DNA from: a bacterium
GTDB lineage: Bacteria > Electryoneota > Electryoneia > Electryoneales > Electryoneaceae
Length of the DNA: 53,979 bases
Direction of reading: 5' to 3'
Assembly (NCBI GenBank): GCA_019912845.1
Contig: JAIOHU010000267.1
Location: forward strand, 1-53,979
This document shows positions 52,007 to 53,979 of this stretch, piece after piece. Each line of letters starts with the position of its first letter. Within the stretch, counting starts at the first letter, position 1. The notes under the pieces were generated by a model. It saw only the letters and a list, made by a program, of their open reading frames with translations, was not told the origin of the DNA and ran no database searches. The position numbers and the translations under genes are program-made.

Positions 52007-53637
52007 TACTTGACTCAAAAGAACTTCATGAAATCCCGCGTTTTCCCGCACTGGTTGCAGATTGTATTGAGAAGCGGACACAATTTGATTTTGGTTTTCC
52101 ACTGGAGATAACAACAGAGTTCTGGCAGAAAAGATCAAAAGAGGAAGCAGAATTTAATCACCCACGATCAGCTCTAACTGAGAGTTTGAAGAAACAACTT
52201 TCAGGTTTGGAACTCTCTGAAAAAGTGGCAGCCAATATAGAGGCACTAAAACACCCTGAAACGCTGACAATTGTTACAGGTCAGCAGGTTGGGCTGGGCG
52301 GCGGACCATTGCTCACTTTGTATAAGGCACTTTCAACCATTGCACTTTCTCACAAAATTGAAAACAAAAGTGGTGTTCGCACTGTCCCAATGTTTTGGAT
52401 GGCAACAAGTGATCATAATCTCTTTGAAACTGCACAATTAAGCTGGATAAACCTTGAGAATGAATTAGTACATTTCTCCTATGATGGGCACGAAAATCGT
52501 GCACCTGTGGGTTCAATGCTGCTTGGTGAGCGTGCGATTGAATTCCTCAGGCGGCTTGAGAAAGAGTTACCTGACAGCGATTTCAAACCTGACCTTATGG
52601 AAAGGTTGAAAAATGCCTACAGACCCGAACATACCTTTGCGCATGCGTTCCGTATACTCGGGAACGATCTTCTCGGGAAATTCGGGATGATTATGTTTGA
52701 TCCCGAAGAGCTGAGTTTAAAGAAATCATACATACCATTCTGGTCAAAAGCAGTTGAAGAAGTGGATGATCGTTTGGAACGCTTGCGTACACGTAGCCTG
52801 CAGCTTCAGGATAGTGGCTATGCCGTTCAAGCTCCAATTGAGCGAGGTCGTCCTGCCCTGTTTTACCATGAAGATGGCGTCAGACGAAAGGTCGTCCTCG
52901 AGGGTAGAGCACAAAGGGCTCAGAGTGATATGATACTCTCCCGAGATGAATTGAAAGTAAGAGTTGAAGAAGAACCAGAGAACTTTTCTGCTGGTGTGAC
53001 GCTTCGTCCGTTGTTGCAAAGTTACCTGTTGCCAGTTGGTGCTTATGTAGCTGGTCCGCACGAGATGGCTTACTGGACTCAACTTTCTGATGCCTTTGAA
53101 CCTTTGGGATTATACAAACCTGCCGTTGTACATAGGATGAATCTGACTCTAGTTGAGGGTAAAGTAAAAAAGAGATTGAATAAACTCGAAGTAACTGCCC
53201 GAGAATTTCTGGATGATTCAACTGAGATTGTCAACCGCCTGGTAAAAAATCACGGCGATGATCAATTCACAGAGGTATTTCAGGAGGCGAAAAGCTTGAG
53301 TGGTACGTGTTATACCAAATTGAAGGATATTGCAGAAGGACCTTACGCTGGGCTTGAAAAAGAGATGGATACAGCGTTTAATAAAATCAGATATCACCTT
53401 GAGAAACTTGAAAACAGGTTTAATAAGCGTCTGAAACAACAACACAGCGATTTAATTAAGAGTCTTGACAGGTTGCGTACTCATCTTCATCCAGCGGAGA
53501 AACTACAGGAACGCGTTCTCAGCCCTCATTACTATCTAGCGAGATATGGTTTTAGCCTGTTGGATAAACTTGTTGATTTTGCTGAGACTGCAGAGCAGAA
53601 ACACTACTTTATTGATCTGGAGGAGATGCTGAAATGA
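52003..53637 (+). CDS. bshC: Bacillithiol synthase, cysteine-adding enzyme BshC
   Basis: BshC adds cysteine to glucosaminyl-malate in the last step of bacillithiol synthesis. The 544-residue length fits. Recognisable blocks are TIVTGQQVGLGGGPLLTLYK, VPMFWMATSDHNLFE and the C-terminal coiled coil (KEMDTAFNKIRYHLEKLENRF). It sits between an overlapping methyltransferase and an overlapping bshB-type deacetylase. bshA is not in the window. Confidence 0.94.
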   Translation: MILDSKELHEIPRFPALVADCIEKRTQFDFGFPLEITTEFWQKRSKEEAEFNHPRSALTESLKKQLSGLELSEKVAANIEALKHPETLTIVTGQQVGLGGGPLLTLYKALSTIALSHKIENKSGVRTVPMFWMATSDHNLFETAQLSWINLENELVHFSYDGHENRAPVGSMLLGERAIEFLRRLEKELPDSDFKPDLMERLKNAYRPEHTFAHAFRILGNDLLGKFGMIMFDPEELSLKKSYIPFWSKAVEEVDDRLERLRTRSLQLQDSGYAVQAPIERGRPALFYHEDGVRRKVVLEGRAQRAQSDMILSRDELKVRVEEEPENFSAGVTLRPLLQSYLLPVGAYVAGPHEMAYWTQLSDAFEPLGLYKPAVVHRMNLTLVEGKVKKRLNKLEVTAREFLDDSTEIVNRLVKNHGDDQFTEVFQEAKSLSGTCYTKLKDIAEGPYAGLEKEMDTAFNKIRYHLEKLENRFNKRLKQQHSDLIKSLDRLRTHLHPAEKLQERVLSPHYYLARYGFSLLDKLVDFAETAEQKHYFIDLEEMLK

Positions 53638-53979
53638 GTGTTGATATTCTGGCATTTGGACCTCATCCTGATGATGTGGAATTGCTCTGTGGAGGTACGG
53701 TGGCAAAACTGGCGAAACATGAATATTCGATTGGCTGTGTGGATATGACAAGAGGAGAGCTGGGTACTCGCGGGAGTAGTGAAGAGCGTGCAGAGGAGGC
53801 TGCAGAAGCTGCTCGAATTATTGGTGCAGCTTTTCGCGAAAACCTCGACATTCCAGACGGTGGGATAAACTGCAGAGACTACGATCAACGTCATAAAGTC
53901 GTTGAGGTGATAAGGAAACATTCACCGAAAATGGTCATCTGTCCCGCTGCGAAAGATCGTCATCCTGATCACGCTCAGG
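53634..53979 (+). CDS. bshB1: BshB-type PIG-L deacetylase, cut by the window end
   Basis: Only the first 115 codons are present; the frame is open at the right edge. The metal-binding motif FGPHPDDVELLCGG at the start and KDRHPDHA near the edge are the zinc ligands of PIG-L deacetylases; MTRGELGTRGSSEERAEEA is typical of the BshB1 branch, which removes the acetyl group from N-acetylglucosaminyl-malate. ATG 53634 overlaps the bshC stop by four bases. Confidence 0.88.
   Translation, partial: MSVDILAFGPHPDDVELLCGGTVAKLAKHEYSIGCVDMTRGELGTRGSSEERAEEAAEAARIIGAAFRENLDIPDGGINCRDYDQRHKVVEVIRKHSPKMVICPAAKDRHPDHAQ

Overview
The window looks like a chromosomal contig from an uncultured Gram-negative bacterium of the FCB superphylum (Marinimicrobia/KSB1/Electryoneota/Calditrichaeota-like; exact phylum cannot be fixed by reading). 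The reasons are four secreted proteins ending in a YPNPFNS-type C-terminal sorting domain, outer-membrane genes (bamD, lnt), a bacillithiol gene pair (bshC, bshB-like) and secreted multiheme cytochromes. Base composition is moderately AT-rich, genes are tightly packed, and no rRNA, tRNA, CRISPR array, phage or complete insertion sequence was recognised.

Positions 1-13952 (+ strand) are a long housekeeping run: yicC, gmk, rpoZ-like, coaBC, a family-4 uracil-DNA glycosylase, dnaB, rel/spoT, an HU-family protein, ruvX, a Gfo/Idh/MocA oxidoreductase, lnt, a small envelope protein, bamD and nadD. The striking feature is that dnaB carries an in-frame TAG between its Walker A and Walker B motifs.

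Positions 14113-20173 (- strand) read, in transcription order, rnhB, yraN, a DnaJ-family chaperone, a phosphohexomutase, deoC and glgC: DNA/RNA maintenance, protein folding, nucleoside salvage and glycogen. At 20287-26016 lie punA with a one-base overlap to a membrane-anchored reductive-dehalogenase-like iron-sulphur protein, a GAF-SpoIIE phosphatase, an alpha/beta hydrolase-TetR operon with a visible promoter/operator, and a lipoate-ligase-like gene.

Positions 26366-28978 encode a five-haem cytochrome and a one-haem predicted outer-membrane barrel, 15 bp apart and closed by a strong terminator; this is a candidate electron conduit. A paralogous five-haem cytochrome at 49101-50993 carries a sorting domain and is probably displayed outside the cell. 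Between them are a MrfA-helicase/MrfB-exonuclease fusion, an MFS transporter, mutS, a giant beta-helix surface protein built from three ~945-bp tandem repeats, a hybrid histidine kinase, a DUF4405-like membrane protein behind a consensus FNR/CRP box, and two secreted propeller/FG-GAP proteins.

The right edge (51131-53979) is a translationally coupled methyltransferase-bshC-bshB run, which suggests a methylated bacillithiol. Three intergenic spaces (4530-4650, 13958-14101, 44447-44526) hold small inverted-repeat elements; two of them share a ~27-bp unit, so dispersed repeats are likely in this genome.
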